A stretch of DNA of 64,000 nt from Dyella ginsengisoli LA-4 (GTDB taxonomy: Bacteria; Pseudomonadota; Gammaproteobacteria; Xanthomonadales; Rhodanobacteraceae), in the NCBI RefSeq assembly GCF_000334915.1, contig NZ_AMSF01000063.1:1-64000 (forward strand), given 5' to 3'. The position numbers and the translations under genes are program-made. Under the pieces are notes generated by a model. That model did not search any database, was not told the origin of the DNA, and saw only the letters and a program-made list of their open reading frames with translations. Position 1 is the first letter of the stretch. Every line of letters begins with the position of its first letter. Shown here piece by piece: positions 25,485-35,964 of the stretch.

Positions 25485-28103
25485 TTGAGCGCCACGCAAG
25501 CCACGAACGACAGTCGCCATCCCCTGCTGGTAGCCCTCCTGCTTGCGGTTCTCGTGGCCGCCATGAACCTCGGCCTGTGGTGGTGGGGCAACCGGCCGCA
25601 TGGCCCGGACGACTGGCGCGGGCCGATCAACGGCTTCTCGGTGTCGTTCTTCCAGCGCTACCAGAACCCGCTCAAGCAGGACTTCCCGTCCGACCAGCAG
25701 ATCGACAGCGACCTGAAGCTGCTGCGCAAGTACACCGGGCACATCCGCACCTACTCCACGCAGGAGAATCCGCAGGTCTACCGGCTCGCGCACCAGGACG
25801 GGCTGAAGGTGATGGCCGGCGCCAACATCGACACCCGCCGCGGCAACAACGAGCGCGAGATCGACCAGCTGATCGCGTTGGCCAACCGCTATCCCGACAC
25901 GATCGACAAGGTGATCGTCGGCAACGAGGTGCTGTTCCGCGGCGACCAGTCGCTGGACCAGATGATCCGCTATCTCGACCGCGTGCGCGCCCACGTGCGC
26001 CAGCCGGTGTCGATCGCCGAGCCGGACTACATCTGGATCAAGTACCCCGAGCTGGCCCAGCACGTGGATTTCATCACCATCCACCTGTTCCCGTTCTGGA
26101 ACGGCATCGGCACCAGCGTCGACCCGGACCGCGACAACGCGCTGAATGCGGCGCTCGGCGCCTACGACAACATCCAGCGGATGTACCCGACCAGGCACAT
26201 CGTGGTGGGCGAGATCGGCTGGCCGTCCAACGGCGACCGCCAGAAATACGCGCTGCCGTCGGTGTCCAACGAGGCGATCTTCATCCGCCACTGGCTCAAC
26301 GCCGCCCAGGCGCGCCACATCGACTACTACCTGCTGGAAGCGTTCGACCAGCCGTGGAAGGAGGCCCTCGGCGAAGGCCGTACCGGCGCCTACTGGGGCA
26401 TCTTCAACGCCGACCGGCAGCCGAAGTTCCCGTTCACCGGACCGGTGGTGGAGGACACCTCGTGGCCGGCCAAGGCGCTGGCCGCCAGCCTGCTGGCGCT
26501 GCTGCCGATGATCTGGTTCGGCCGCCGCTTCAGCCGCTTCAGGCTGATGGGCCGGTTCTTCTTCGCCGCGCTGATCCAGCTGGCCTGCGGCCTGGTGGTG
26601 TGGTCGGCCACGCTGCCGTTCAACTTCTACCTGAGCTGGGTCGACTGGACCATGCTCACCCTGCTGTTCCCGGCGCAGATCGCGATCCTGGCCATCCTGC
26701 TGATCAACGGCTTCGAGTTCACCGAAGTGCTGTGGCGCCGGGGCTGGGTCCGCCACGCCGGCATGCTGCGACCCGATCCGCCGGAAAAGCAGCCGTTCGT
26801 GTCGATCCACCTGGCCTGCTACAACGAGCCGCCGGAGATGGTGCAGGTCACGCTCGACTCGCTCGCCGCGCTCGACTACGACAATTTCGAAGTGCTGGTG
26901 ATCGACAACAACACCAAGAACCCCGACGTGTGGAAGCCGGTCGAGGCGTACTGCGAGAAGCTCGGCCCGCGCTTCCGCTTCTTCCACCTCGAGCCGTGGC
27001 CCGGCTTCAAGGCCGGCGCACTGAACTTCGGCCTGAAGGAAACCGACCCGCGCGCCGACGTGGTGGCGGTGATCGACGCCGACTACGAGGTGCGCCACGA
27101 CTGGCTGGCCAGCCTGACCGGCTACTTCCATGACCCGAAGGTGGCGGTGGTGCAGTGCCCGCAGGCGCACCGCGACTTCGAGCACAACCGCTTCCGCCGC
27201 ATGACCGCCTGGGAGTTCGACGGCTTCTTCCGCATCGGCATGCATCACCGCAACGAGCGCAACGCGATCATCCAGCACGGCACCATGACCATGGTCCGGC
27301 GCAGCGCGCTGGAGGGCACTGGCGGCTGGTCGGAGTGGACCATCTGCGAGGACGCCGAGCTGGGCCTGCGCCTGATGCACGCCGGCTACGAGCTGGTCTA
27401 CGTCGACGAACTGATGGGCAAGGGCCTGACCCCGGCCGATTTCAAGGCATACAAGAGCCAGCGCTACCGCTGGGCCTTCGGCGCGATGCAGATCCTCAAG
27501 GGCCGCTGGCACTGGATGGTGAAGAAGGGCCCGCTGTCATCCGGCCAGCGCTTCCACTTCCTCACCGGCTGGTTCAGCTGGTTCGCCGATGCGCTGCACC
27601 TGATCTTCACCCTGATGGCATTGTTCTGGACCGCCGGCATGGTGGCGTTCCCGCAGTACTTCAGCCTGCCGATGCAGCTGTTCCTGATCCCGGTGATCGG
27701 CTTCTTCTTCGCCAAGGCGATCTTCGGCATCGTGCTGTACCGCGCCCGCGTCCCGTGCGGCTGGTACGACACGCTGATGGCCTCGCTGGCCAGCATGAGC
27801 CTGAGCCACGCCATCGCCCGCGGCATCCTGCACGGCCTGACCCGCGAGAAGACCTCGTTCGTGGTCACCGCCAAGAGCCGCCGGCTGGGCGAATCGGGCT
27901 TCGCCGCATTCGCCCCGGTGCGCGAGGAGCTGCTGATGGCGATCGCGCTGGTCGGCTGCATCGTCGGCATGGCACTGAGCTACGGCACGCGCTATATCGA
28001 GGGCACGCTGTGGATGTTCATCCTGGGCGCGCAGTCGATCCCCTATTTCTCCGCGGTGATCGGCGCCTGGATCGCGCACAAGGCCGGCGACAAGGCGGGC
28101 TGA
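25485..28103 (+). CDS. ndvB: GH17-GT2 fusion membrane glucan synthase (NdvB-like)
   Basis: An 872-residue polytopic inner-membrane protein. After one membrane segment (residues about 12-35) comes a GH17 beta-1,3-glucanase/transglucosidase-like domain (acid/base Glu near 148 in VGNEV, nucleophile Glu near 243 in GEIGWPS). Several membrane helices follow, then a family 2 glycosyltransferase with DAD (VIDADYE), ED (CEDAELG) and QRYRW (near 660), and more C-terminal helices. P. aeruginosa NdvB has this same architecture and makes cyclic beta-1,3-glucans that bind antibiotics in biofilms. The start is a TTG with GGGGATC before it; no ATG precedes the first helix. It is divergent from a large c-di-GMP protein, which suggests but does not prove shared control. 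Confidence 0.9.
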   Translation: MSATQATNDSRHPLLVALLLAVLVAAMNLGLWWWGNRPHGPDDWRGPINGFSVSFFQRYQNPLKQDFPSDQQIDSDLKLLRKYTGHIRTYSTQENPQVYRLAHQDGLKVMAGANIDTRRGNNEREIDQLIALANRYPDTIDKVIVGNEVLFRGDQSLDQMIRYLDRVRAHVRQPVSIAEPDYIWIKYPELAQHVDFITIHLFPFWNGIGTSVDPDRDNALNAALGAYDNIQRMYPTRHIVVGEIGWPSNGDRQKYALPSVSNEAIFIRHWLNAAQARHIDYYLLEAFDQPWKEALGEGRTGAYWGIFNADRQPKFPFTGPVVEDTSWPAKALAASLLALLPMIWFGRRFSRFRLMGRFFFAALIQLACGLVVWSATLPFNFYLSWVDWTMLTLLFPAQIAILAILLINGFEFTEVLWRRGWVRHAGMLRPDPPEKQPFVSIHLACYNEPPEMVQVTLDSLAALDYDNFEVLVIDNNTKNPDVWKPVEAYCEKLGPRFRFFHLEPWPGFKAGALNFGLKETDPRADVVAVIDADYEVRHDWLASLTGYFHDPKVAVVQCPQAHRDFEHNRFRRMTAWEFDGFFRIGMHHRNERNAIIQHGTMTMVRRSALEGTGGWSEWTICEDAELGLRLMHAGYELVYVDELMGKGLTPADFKAYKSQRYRWAFGAMQILKGRWHWMVKKGPLSSGQRFHFLTGWFSWFADALHLIFTLMALFWTAGMVAFPQYFSLPMQLFLIPVIGFFFAKAIFGIVLYRARVPCGWYDTLMASLASMSLSHAIARGILHGLTREKTSFVVTAKSRRLGESGFAAFAPVREELLMAIALVGCIVGMALSYGTRYIEGTLWMFILGAQSIPYFSAVIGAWIAHKAGDKAG

Positions 28104-28150
28104 CAATCCGGACGATGAGGCGCGACTGTTCATCGGAAGCGCACGCCGGC

Positions 28151-28173
28151 TCGGGTAAGCTCCCGCGGATTTT
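28151..28173 (+). promoter_or_regulatory. Promoter-like motif upstream of tamA
   Basis: CGGGTAAGCTCCCGCGG resembles the motif before ndvB (25421-25447) and sits about 46 bases before the tamA ATG. It suggests tamA-tamB has its own promoter rather than being read only from ndvB. Confidence 0.4.
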
Positions 28174-28201
28174 CACGTTCCACAGGGATGTCGCCCCGTC
28201 C

Positions 28202-29965
28202 ATGCGCCGCTTCCGACGCCTGAGCCTGTTCGCCCTGGTCGCCCTGCTGCCCGGCCTTGCGCATGCCGGCGTGAAGCTGGTGGTCGACGGCGTGGACGAC
28301 TCGCTCAAGACAGCCATCGTCGCGGGAGTGGAGCTGTCGCAGTACGCCACGCGCGAGGTCAGCGACGCGCAGGTACGGCGGCTCTACGCCCGTGCGCCGG
28401 ACCAGGCGCAGACGGCGCTGCGCCCCTACGGGTACTACGACGCCAGCGTGGACGCCGACCTCGAACGGATCGGCACCGACTGGCAGGTGACGCTGCACGT
28501 GAAGCCGGGCGAACCGGTGAAGATCACCGCCGTGCACGTCGACCTCGATCAGGCGGCGCTGGCGATCGCGCCGATCCGACGCGCGGAACGGGCGATCGAA
28601 CAGCTGAAGGGCCAGACCCTCAACGACGGCGTCTACGACGCCGCGCGCGACGCGCTGAGCGGCCAGCTCACCGCTAACGGCTTCCTCGCCGCCAAGCTGC
28701 TCACCCATCGCGTCGAGGTGACGCGCGCGGACCGCAGCGCGGTGATCCGGCTCGCCTGGGAGGCCGGCCCGCGCTACCGCTTCGGCCCGGTGCAGTTCGA
28801 GGGCTCGCAGTTCCGCGACGGCTTCCTCGACCGCTACGTGCCATTCAGGCCCGGCGACTACTTCTCGCAGGACAAACTGCTCGACCTGCAGCAGGCGCTC
28901 AACGGCGCCGACTATTTCTCGGTGGTCAACGTGCTGCCCGACGTCGACGACGCAAAGGACGGCACCGTGAATGTGCGCGTGCAGCTGGTGCCGGCCAAGC
29001 GCACGGTCTACACCGGCGGCCCGTTCATCGGCACCGACACCGGCTTCGGCCTGCGCGGCGGGGTGGAGCGGCGCTGGGTGAACCGCAGCGGCCACAAATG
29101 GAAGAACGAACTGGTGGTGGCGCAGCGGTTGAAGACGCTCTCCACCTTCTACACCATCCCCCGCCCCGGCAAGAACCAGCACAGCCTGAACTTCGGCGCC
29201 AACTACCGCGACGCCAACACCGACACTTCGCAGTCGCGCACACTGGAACTGGTCGGCAACGACACCCGGCTGTGGCACGGCTGGACCCGCACGCTGGGGG
29301 TGCACGCGCTGTCCGGCACCTTCACCGTGGGCAAGCGCAGCGGCGAACCGGACAACACACCGGGCATCGACCACGGCCGCAGCACGCTGGTGTTCGCCGA
29401 GGCCTCGCTGGGACGCAAGCGCGGCGACAACCCGACTTTCGTGCGCAGGGGCTGGTCGATCAACCTGGCCGTGCGCAGCACCGCGGGCACGCTGCTGTCG
29501 GACACCCGCTTCGCCCAGTTCACCGTCGACGCGAAGTGGATCCGTGCGTTTCTCGGCCGCAACCGGCTGATCCTGCGTGGCAGCGCCGGCATGACCAGCA
29601 CCGGCAACTTCGACGCGCTGCCGCCGCAGCTGCGCTTCTTCGCCGGCGGCGATCGCTCGGTGCGCGGCTACGGCTTCCAGTCGATCGGCCCGAAGAACAG
29701 CTACGGCCGCGTGATCGGTGGCCGCAACCTGCTGGTGGCCAGCACCGAGGTCGAGCACTACTTCACCAGGCAGTGGGGCATTGCCGCCTTTGTCGATGCC
29801 GGCAATGCCTTCACCGGCACCGATTACCGGCCGAAGATCGGCGCTGGCCTGGGCGTGCGCTGGCTGTCGCCGGTGGGCATGATCCGCGTCGATTTCGGCA
29901 CGCCGGTGCACAGTCGCGAAAAGCACGGCATCGAGCTGCACATCGTGATCGGACCGGACCTGTGA
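28202..29965 (+). CDS. tamA: TamA, outer-membrane translocation and assembly factor
   Basis: A 587-residue Omp85-family protein (E. coli TamA is 577). A signal peptide (LSLFALVALLPGLAHA) is followed by periplasmic POTRA domains (about 22-260, e.g. YRFGPVQFEGSQF and YFSQDKLLDLQQALN) and a C-terminal 16-strand beta-barrel with the loop signature FFAGGDRSVRGYGFQSIG (the RGY/VRGF motif). It ends GIELHIVIGPDL as a barrel terminal strand. tamB starts 10 bases later, so the pair forms the TAM complex that spans the envelope. Confidence 0.95.
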   Translation: MRRFRRLSLFALVALLPGLAHAGVKLVVDGVDDSLKTAIVAGVELSQYATREVSDAQVRRLYARAPDQAQTALRPYGYYDASVDADLERIGTDWQVTLHVKPGEPVKITAVHVDLDQAALAIAPIRRAERAIEQLKGQTLNDGVYDAARDALSGQLTANGFLAAKLLTHRVEVTRADRSAVIRLAWEAGPRYRFGPVQFEGSQFRDGFLDRYVPFRPGDYFSQDKLLDLQQALNGADYFSVVNVLPDVDDAKDGTVNVRVQLVPAKRTVYTGGPFIGTDTGFGLRGGVERRWVNRSGHKWKNELVVAQRLKTLSTFYTIPRPGKNQHSLNFGANYRDANTDTSQSRTLELVGNDTRLWHGWTRTLGVHALSGTFTVGKRSGEPDNTPGIDHGRSTLVFAEASLGRKRGDNPTFVRRGWSINLAVRSTAGTLLSDTRFAQFTVDAKWIRAFLGRNRLILRGSAGMTSTGNFDALPPQLRFFAGGDRSVRGYGFQSIGPKNSYGRVIGGRNLLVASTEVEHYFTRQWGIAAFVDAGNAFTGTDYRPKIGAGLGVRWLSPVGMIRVDFGTPVHSREKHGIELHIVIGPDL

Positions 29966-29975
29966 GGAGGCGCGC

Positions 29976-32900
29976 ATGACCGACGCAGCACGCCCCGCCC
30001 GTCCCCGCCGCCGCTGGCTGCGTGCGCTGTCGGCCGGCCTGTTCGCCGTGGTGCTGGCGATCGCGCTGGCGCTGGGCTGGCTGCTCGGCACCCAGGGCGG
30101 CCTGCGCTTCGCGATCGCCCGCGCCAGCGCCGCGACGGGCGGCGCACTGAGCGTCGGCCAGGCCGAAGGCCGCCTGCTCGGCCCGCTGACCGTGCAGCGC
30201 CTGCGCTACCGCGACGCCCAGGGACTAGACGTGCGGGTTGCGCGGGCGCGGCTGGATCTGTCCGTCGCTGCCCTGCTGCGCAAGCGCCTGCACGTGCTGG
30301 AGCTGGACGCGGACGGCATCGCGGTGGTGCTGCCGCCACCCTCGCCGCAACCTGCGACGGGCAGCGGCTTCGACCTGCAGCCGCCGCTGGATGTGCAGGT
30401 CGACCGCCTGCATACCGGCCAGTTGCGCATCACTCGCCAGGGGCAACCCGTATTCGCCGCCGACCGCATCGACCTCGCCGGCCGCTGGACCGGGCGCGGC
30501 ATCACGCTGCGCCGGCTCGAACTCGCCGGTCCGGATGGCCAGGTGAGCCTGGCCGGCGAACTGGCCTCGGCCGACTATCGCGGCCAGGGCCAGGGCCGCT
30601 TCCGCTGGAAGCTCGGCGACACCACCTGGAGCGGTCGGCTGCAGGCCCACGGCGATGGCCGCACGGCGCAGCTCGAACTGGCACTGGCCAGCCCGGCCGC
30701 GGCCACCCTGCAGGTGTCGCTGGAACAGCACGGCGACTATCCATGGACCGCCACGCTGAAGGCGCCGCGCTTCGATCCCTCGCCGATCCTCGGCCAGGGA
30801 CCGCTGCATGCGCTGGCGCTGTCGCTCGAGGCCAGCGGTGACCGTCGCGGCGGCCGCATCGATGGCACCGTGCAGGTGAACGACACCACCTTGCAGCTGC
30901 AGCCGCTGCGCGCGCGTCTGAGCGACAGCCTCGACACGCTGCAGCTCGAACAACTCGCCCTTGCCTCGCCGCAGATCCCGGGCTCGCTGCAGGCCAGTGG
31001 CCTGGTGCAACTGTCCGCAACGCCGCTCAGCGCCGATCTGAAGGTGCAGTGGAAGGGCGTCACGCTGCCGAAGGAACTGGTCGGCCAGGCGCTGGCCACG
31101 GATGGCTCGCTGAGTGCCAAGGGCAGCACGGAGCACTTCCAGGCCCATGGCGACGTCTCGCTCGGACCGCCCGGACAACCGGCCCACCTGGCCGTCGACC
31201 TGGACGGCACGCCGACCTCGATCGCGCTGCGCACGCTCGCCCTGAAGCAGAAGAAGGGACAACTGGTCGCCAGCGGCACGATCGACCTGCAGCCGTCGCT
31301 GGGCTGGCAGCTGGACATGCAGGCGCAGCATTTCGATCCCGGCGAACTGGTTGCCGGCTGGCCCGGGGCCATCGACGCCGATCTGCGCACGCGCGGCCGG
31401 CGCCAGGCGAGCGGCTGGGAGGCCACGCTGGCGCTCGGGCGGCTGGGCGGCAAGCTCCGTCAGCGCACGCTCGGCGGCCACGGCGAACTGCACCTGTCAC
31501 CGTCCGGCGTGCTGGACGGCACGCTGGACCTCTCCTCCGGCAACAGCCGCCTGCACGTGGAGGGCAAGCCGGGGGCGCAGAACGACGCCGAGCTGCGACT
31601 GGCGATCGCCTCGCTGTCCGACTGGCTGCCCGACGCCAGCGGCCGCCTGCAGGGGCACCTGGTCGTGCGCGGGCTGGCGCCGCGGCTGAGCATCAACGGC
31701 ACGCTGCAGGGCGACCGGCTCGGCTGGCGCCAGGATCGCCTGGACCATCTGCAACTGGTCGTCGGCCTGCCCGACCTGAGCCGACTGGCCGGCAAGCTCG
31801 ACGTGCAGGGCCAGGGCCTGCTCGCAAACGGGCTGGCTTTCGACCGCATGCACCTGCTGGCCGAGGGCAGCGAGGCGACCCACCGGCTCGCCCTCGATGT
31901 CGCCGGACGCCAGCTGTCCGGTCGGCTGGCGCTCGACGGCTCACTGCGCAACGGCGCCTGGACCGGCACCCTCCGCACGCTCGACCTGGCCCCGGAGGGC
32001 CTGCCTCGCTGGCGGCTGCAGCAGGCCACGGCACTGGCCTACCGCGATGGCGGCTGGCGGGCCGGCGAACTGTGCCTTTCTGCCGGAGAACCGCTGCTGT
32101 GCGCCTCGGCCAGCCAGGACCGGGCCGGTACGCTCGACGCCAGCTACCGCCTGCACGCGCTGCCACTGGCACTGATCCTCAACGCCGCCGGACTGGCCGA
32201 CCTGCCGATGCGTGCCGACGGCACCCTCGAGGGCGACGGCGCGATCAGGCGCAAGCCCGACGGCACGCTCGATGGCCACGCAACGATCCGCTCCGCCAGC
32301 GGCGCCATCAACTACAGCGACCACGGCGATCATCCGCTGCTCGCCTACCGCGACCTCGCCCTGGACGCCCGCCTTGCCCCCGGCAGTCAGCATGCCACCG
32401 TGCACGCCCTGCTCGACGGCGGCGGCCATGTCGACGGCCAGGTGGCGATGTCCGGTCCCGACCGGACGCTGGCCGGCAGCGTGGATGTGCAACTCGGCCA
32501 GCTCGGCTTCGTCGAACTGCTCACCACCGAGCTGGCCAACGTGAAGGGCTCGCTGGCCGGGCGCTTCCAGGTCGGCGGCACACTCGCCTCGCCCACGCTG
32601 GCCGGCAACGCGACCATCGATGGTCTCGCCGCGGAGATCCCCGCGGCCGGCCTCAAGCTCGCCGACGGTCACATCACGCTGGCCAGCAGCGACGCCCGGC
32701 AGCTGCACGTGGACGGCACGCTGCGTTCGGGCAAGGGCACGCTGGGCGTGCGCGGCACGGTCGGCTTCGGCACCGACGCATCCACCGAACTGGTGTTCCA
32801 GGGTCAGCAGGTCACCGCCGCGGACATCCCCGCGGCGCGCGTGGTCGTCTCGCCCACGCTGGTGCTCAAGCAGGACGCACAGGGCATGGACGTCACCGGC

Positions 32901-33749
32901 CGCGTCGCACTGGACAGCGCCGACATCGACGTCTCTCGCCTTCCCGGTGCGGGCGCCACCAAGGCGTCGCCCGACGTGGTGGTGATCGACGAGCAGCAGG
33001 AAGCCAGGGCGAGAGCGATGCCGATCAGCGCCACCGTGGCGGTGGACCTGGGCGAGCGCACCCACCTCGTCGGTATGGGGCTGGACGGCAACCTGCGCGG
33101 CCAGCTGGTGGTACGCGAGCGGCCCGGCCGCGCCACCACCGGTCAGGGCCAGGTGGACGTGTCCGGCACCTATCGCGCCTACGGCCAGAACCTCACCATC
33201 GAGCGCGGGCAACTGCTTTTCGCCACTACCCCGATCGACAACCCGCGGCTGGACATCCGCGCGGTGCGCCGGCTCAACCCGAACGCGACCATCGACGAGG
33301 GCCAGAAGGTCGGCCTGTACGTGTCCGGCACGGCGCAGCGGCCGGTGCTCAGCGTGTTCTCGCAGCCGGTGATGGAGCAGTCCGACGCGCTGTCCTACCT
33401 GATCACCGGCAAGCCGCTGTCGGAGGTGAAGGGTGGCGAGGGTTCGATGGTGAACTCCGCCGCGCAGGCGTTGGGTTCGGCCGGCGGCGACCTGCTGGCC
33501 AAGCGCATCGGCTCTCAGCTCGGCGTGGACGACATCGGCGTGTCCAGCAGCGACGCGCTCAACGGCAGCTCGGCGTTCACCGTCGGCAAATACCTCTCGC
33601 CGCGGCTGTACCTGAGCTACGGCGTGGGGTTGTTCGAACCGGGCCAGGTGATCACCCTGCGCTACCGGCTGAGCAAGCGCTGGAGCTTCGAGGCGCAAGA
33701 TGCCACGACCTTCAGCCGCGCCAGCTTCAACTACCGGCTGGAGCGCTGA
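29976..33749 (+). CDS. tamB: TamB, inner-membrane partner of TamA
   Basis: A 1257-residue AsmA-like/DUF490 protein: one N-terminal anchor (LSAGLFAVVLAIALALGWLLG), a very long beta-rich periplasmic region that forms a lipid-conducting groove in family members, and the conserved C-terminal TamB domain (VDVSGTYRAYGQNLTIERGQ, SDALSYLITGKPL, GKYLSPRLYLSYGVGLF). The ribosome site GAGGAGG lies in the gap after the tamA stop. TamB bridges to TamA and is tied to outer-membrane lipid supply and assembly of some barrel proteins. Confidence 0.95.
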   Translation: MTDAARPARPRRRWLRALSAGLFAVVLAIALALGWLLGTQGGLRFAIARASAATGGALSVGQAEGRLLGPLTVQRLRYRDAQGLDVRVARARLDLSVAALLRKRLHVLELDADGIAVVLPPPSPQPATGSGFDLQPPLDVQVDRLHTGQLRITRQGQPVFAADRIDLAGRWTGRGITLRRLELAGPDGQVSLAGELASADYRGQGQGRFRWKLGDTTWSGRLQAHGDGRTAQLELALASPAAATLQVSLEQHGDYPWTATLKAPRFDPSPILGQGPLHALALSLEASGDRRGGRIDGTVQVNDTTLQLQPLRARLSDSLDTLQLEQLALASPQIPGSLQASGLVQLSATPLSADLKVQWKGVTLPKELVGQALATDGSLSAKGSTEHFQAHGDVSLGPPGQPAHLAVDLDGTPTSIALRTLALKQKKGQLVASGTIDLQPSLGWQLDMQAQHFDPGELVAGWPGAIDADLRTRGRRQASGWEATLALGRLGGKLRQRTLGGHGELHLSPSGVLDGTLDLSSGNSRLHVEGKPGAQNDAELRLAIASLSDWLPDASGRLQGHLVVRGLAPRLSINGTLQGDRLGWRQDRLDHLQLVVGLPDLSRLAGKLDVQGQGLLANGLAFDRMHLLAEGSEATHRLALDVAGRQLSGRLALDGSLRNGAWTGTLRTLDLAPEGLPRWRLQQATALAYRDGGWRAGELCLSAGEPLLCASASQDRAGTLDASYRLHALPLALILNAAGLADLPMRADGTLEGDGAIRRKPDGTLDGHATIRSASGAINYSDHGDHPLLAYRDLALDARLAPGSQHATVHALLDGGGHVDGQVAMSGPDRTLAGSVDVQLGQLGFVELLTTELANVKGSLAGRFQVGGTLASPTLAGNATIDGLAAEIPAAGLKLADGHITLASSDARQLHVDGTLRSGKGTLGVRGTVGFGTDASTELVFQGQQVTAADIPAARVVVSPTLVLKQDAQGMDVTGRVALDSADIDVSRLPGAGATKASPDVVVIDEQQEARARAMPISATVAVDLGERTHLVGMGLDGNLRGQLVVRERPGRATTGQGQVDVSGTYRAYGQNLTIERGQLLFATTPIDNPRLDIRAVRRLNPNATIDEGQKVGLYVSGTAQRPVLSVFSQPVMEQSDALSYLITGKPLSEVKGGEGSMVNSAAQALGSAGGDLLAKRIGSQLGVDDIGVSSSDALNGSSAFTVGKYLSPRLYLSYGVGLFEPGQVITLRYRLSKRWSFEAQDATTFSRASFNYRLER

Positions 33750-33836
33750 CGCCGACGGCGCATGCGCCGTCGGTCATGCTGCGGGGCTCGGAAAGGGAGC
33801 GTATGGTGTGGGGATTTCCCCACCCGGAGTTCTCCG

Positions 33837-35948
33837 ATGAAGCCAACCCGCTGGATGCTTGCCACCGCCGTCTGCGCCGCGCTCGCCGCGTGCGGTCATT
33901 CCGAAGCCCCTTCGTCGAAGGCCCCCGCCCCGGCAAGCACCGCGCCGAAGACCGCCGCCGCGCCCGCGCCAGCCCCGATCGGCATCGACCTGGCCGGCAT
34001 GGACAAATCCAGGCCCGCCGGCGACGGCTTCTTCCAGTACACCAACGGCACCTGGTTCAAGGACACGCAGATCCCGGCGGACCGCTCCAGCACCGGCTCG
34101 TTCCTCAAGCTCTACGAACTGGCCCAGAAGCGCACCGCCGAACTGATCCAGAAAGCCGGCGACAGCAAGCCGGCCGAAGGCTCGAACGAGCGCAAGATCG
34201 CCGACTACTACGCCGCGTACATGAACACCGACGCGATCGAGAAGGCCGGCCTGACGCCCCTGAAACCGGAGCTGTCGGCGATCGAAGGCATCAAGTCCCG
34301 TGACGACCTGGCCAAGGTGCTCGGCAGCCGTCTGCGCGCCGACGTCGACCCGATCAACGCTACCAACTTCCACACCAGCCACCTGTTCGGCCTGTTCGTC
34401 ACCCAGGGCCTGGAAGATCCGTCGCAGAACATCGCCTACCTGCTGCAGGGCGGCCTGGCCCTGCCCAGCCGCGACTATTACCTCTCCGACGACGCCGCGA
34501 CCAAGACCATCCGCGAGCAGTACCACGCCTACGTCGTGGCCCTGCTCAAGCAGGCCGGCGACAAGAACGCCGAGGCTGAGGCCAAGACCATCCTCGCGCT
34601 GGAAACCAGGATCGCCAAGGCACAGACCAGCCTGGTCGACAGCCAGGACGTGCACAAGGCGAACAACCTGTGGCCGACCGCCGACTTCGCGAAGAAGGCG
34701 CCGGGGCTGGACTGGTCCGCCTACTTCAAGGCCGCCGGCCTGGACGGCGTGAAGACCATCGACGTGTGGCAGCCGGAGGCCGTCACCGGCCTGGCGAAGC
34801 TGGTCGGCAGCGAGCCGCTGTCCGCCTGGAAGACCCTGCTGCGCTTCCACACCATCAACAGCAGCGCAAGCCTGCTGCCCAAGGGCTACGCCGACCTGGC
34901 GTTCGGCTTCTACGGCCACGACCTGCAGGGCATCCCGCAGCAGCGCCCGCGCGCCAAGGATGCGATCGACGCCACCAGCACCGACCTCGGTGATGCGGTG
35001 GGCCAGATCTACGTGAAGAACTACTTCCCGGCCTCGTCCAGGGCCGAGGTCGAGGCGATGGTGAAGAACATCGTCAATGCCTTCGACCAGCGCATCGACA
35101 CGCTGACCTGGATGACGCCGGCGACCAAGGAAAAGGCCAAGGAGAAGATCAAGACGCTGCGCGTGAGCGTCGGCTACCCGGATACCTGGCGCGACTACAG
35201 CTCGCTGACGGTCAAGCCGGACGATGCGCTGGGCAACCACCTGCGCGCCGTCGAGCTGGAGTACCAGCACCAGCGCGCCAAGATCGGCCAGCCGGTGGAC
35301 CGCGGCGAGTGGTGGATGACCCCGCAGACGGTCAACGCGGTGAACCTGCCGCTGCAGAACGCGCTGAACTTCCCGGCGGCGATCCTCGAGGCGCCGTTCT
35401 TCGACCCGAAGGCCGACCCGGCCGCCAACTACGGCTCGATCGGCGCGGTGATCGGCCACGAGATCAGCCACAGCTTCGACAACACCGGCGCCGACTTCGA
35501 TGCGCAGGGCAAGCTGTCGAACTGGTGGACGCCGGACGACCTCAAGCACTTCGAGGCCGCGGGCCAGAAGCTGGTCAAGCAGTACGACGGCTACCAGATC
35601 CTGCCGGGCCTGCACGTCAACGGGCAGCAGACGCTGGGCGAGAACATCGCCGACGTGTCCGGCCTCACCGCCGCGCTGGCTGCCTACCACGCCTCGCTCG
35701 GCGGCAAGCCGGCGCCGGTGATCGACGGCCTGACCGGCGACCAGCGCTTCTTCATCGCCTTCGGCGAAACCTGGCGCTCGAAGACCCGCGATGCCGCGGC
35801 CCGCGTGCGCGCGGCCACCGACGTGCACGCCCCGGCGCAGTTCCGCGCCGAGACCGTGCGCAACATGGACGACTGGTACAAGGCGTTCGACGTGAAGCCG
35901 GGCCAGACGATGTACCTGGATCCGGACCAGCGCGTGAAGATCTGGTAA
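33837..35948 (+). CDS. pepO: M13 family metallopeptidase lipoprotein (PepO/neprilysin-like)
   Basis: A 703-residue zinc endopeptidase of the M13 family. The N-terminus is a lipoprotein signal (LATAVCAALAAC, acylated Cys at 19), so it is membrane-tethered and probably periplasmic. The zinc motif is HEISH (residues about 541-545), with the third ligand region ENIADVSGL; the substrate-contact motif (VNAVNLPLQNALNFPA) is also present. The ATG at 33837 has GGAGTT upstream; the frame opens at 33762 without a signal peptide. It stands alone, followed by a tandem REP array. Confidence 0.93.
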   Translation: MKPTRWMLATAVCAALAACGHSEAPSSKAPAPASTAPKTAAAPAPAPIGIDLAGMDKSRPAGDGFFQYTNGTWFKDTQIPADRSSTGSFLKLYELAQKRTAELIQKAGDSKPAEGSNERKIADYYAAYMNTDAIEKAGLTPLKPELSAIEGIKSRDDLAKVLGSRLRADVDPINATNFHTSHLFGLFVTQGLEDPSQNIAYLLQGGLALPSRDYYLSDDAATKTIREQYHAYVVALLKQAGDKNAEAEAKTILALETRIAKAQTSLVDSQDVHKANNLWPTADFAKKAPGLDWSAYFKAAGLDGVKTIDVWQPEAVTGLAKLVGSEPLSAWKTLLRFHTINSSASLLPKGYADLAFGFYGHDLQGIPQQRPRAKDAIDATSTDLGDAVGQIYVKNYFPASSRAEVEAMVKNIVNAFDQRIDTLTWMTPATKEKAKEKIKTLRVSVGYPDTWRDYSSLTVKPDDALGNHLRAVELEYQHQRAKIGQPVDRGEWWMTPQTVNAVNLPLQNALNFPAAILEAPFFDPKADPAANYGSIGAVIGHEISHSFDNTGADFDAQGKLSNWWTPDDLKHFEAAGQKLVKQYDGYQILPGLHVNGQQTLGENIADVSGLTAALAAYHASLGGKPAPVIDGLTGDQRFFIAFGETWRSKTRDAAARVRAATDVHAPAQFRAETVRNMDDWYKAFDVKPGQTMYLDPDQRVKIW

Positions 35949-35964
35949 GCCGCAGCCACCGGCC

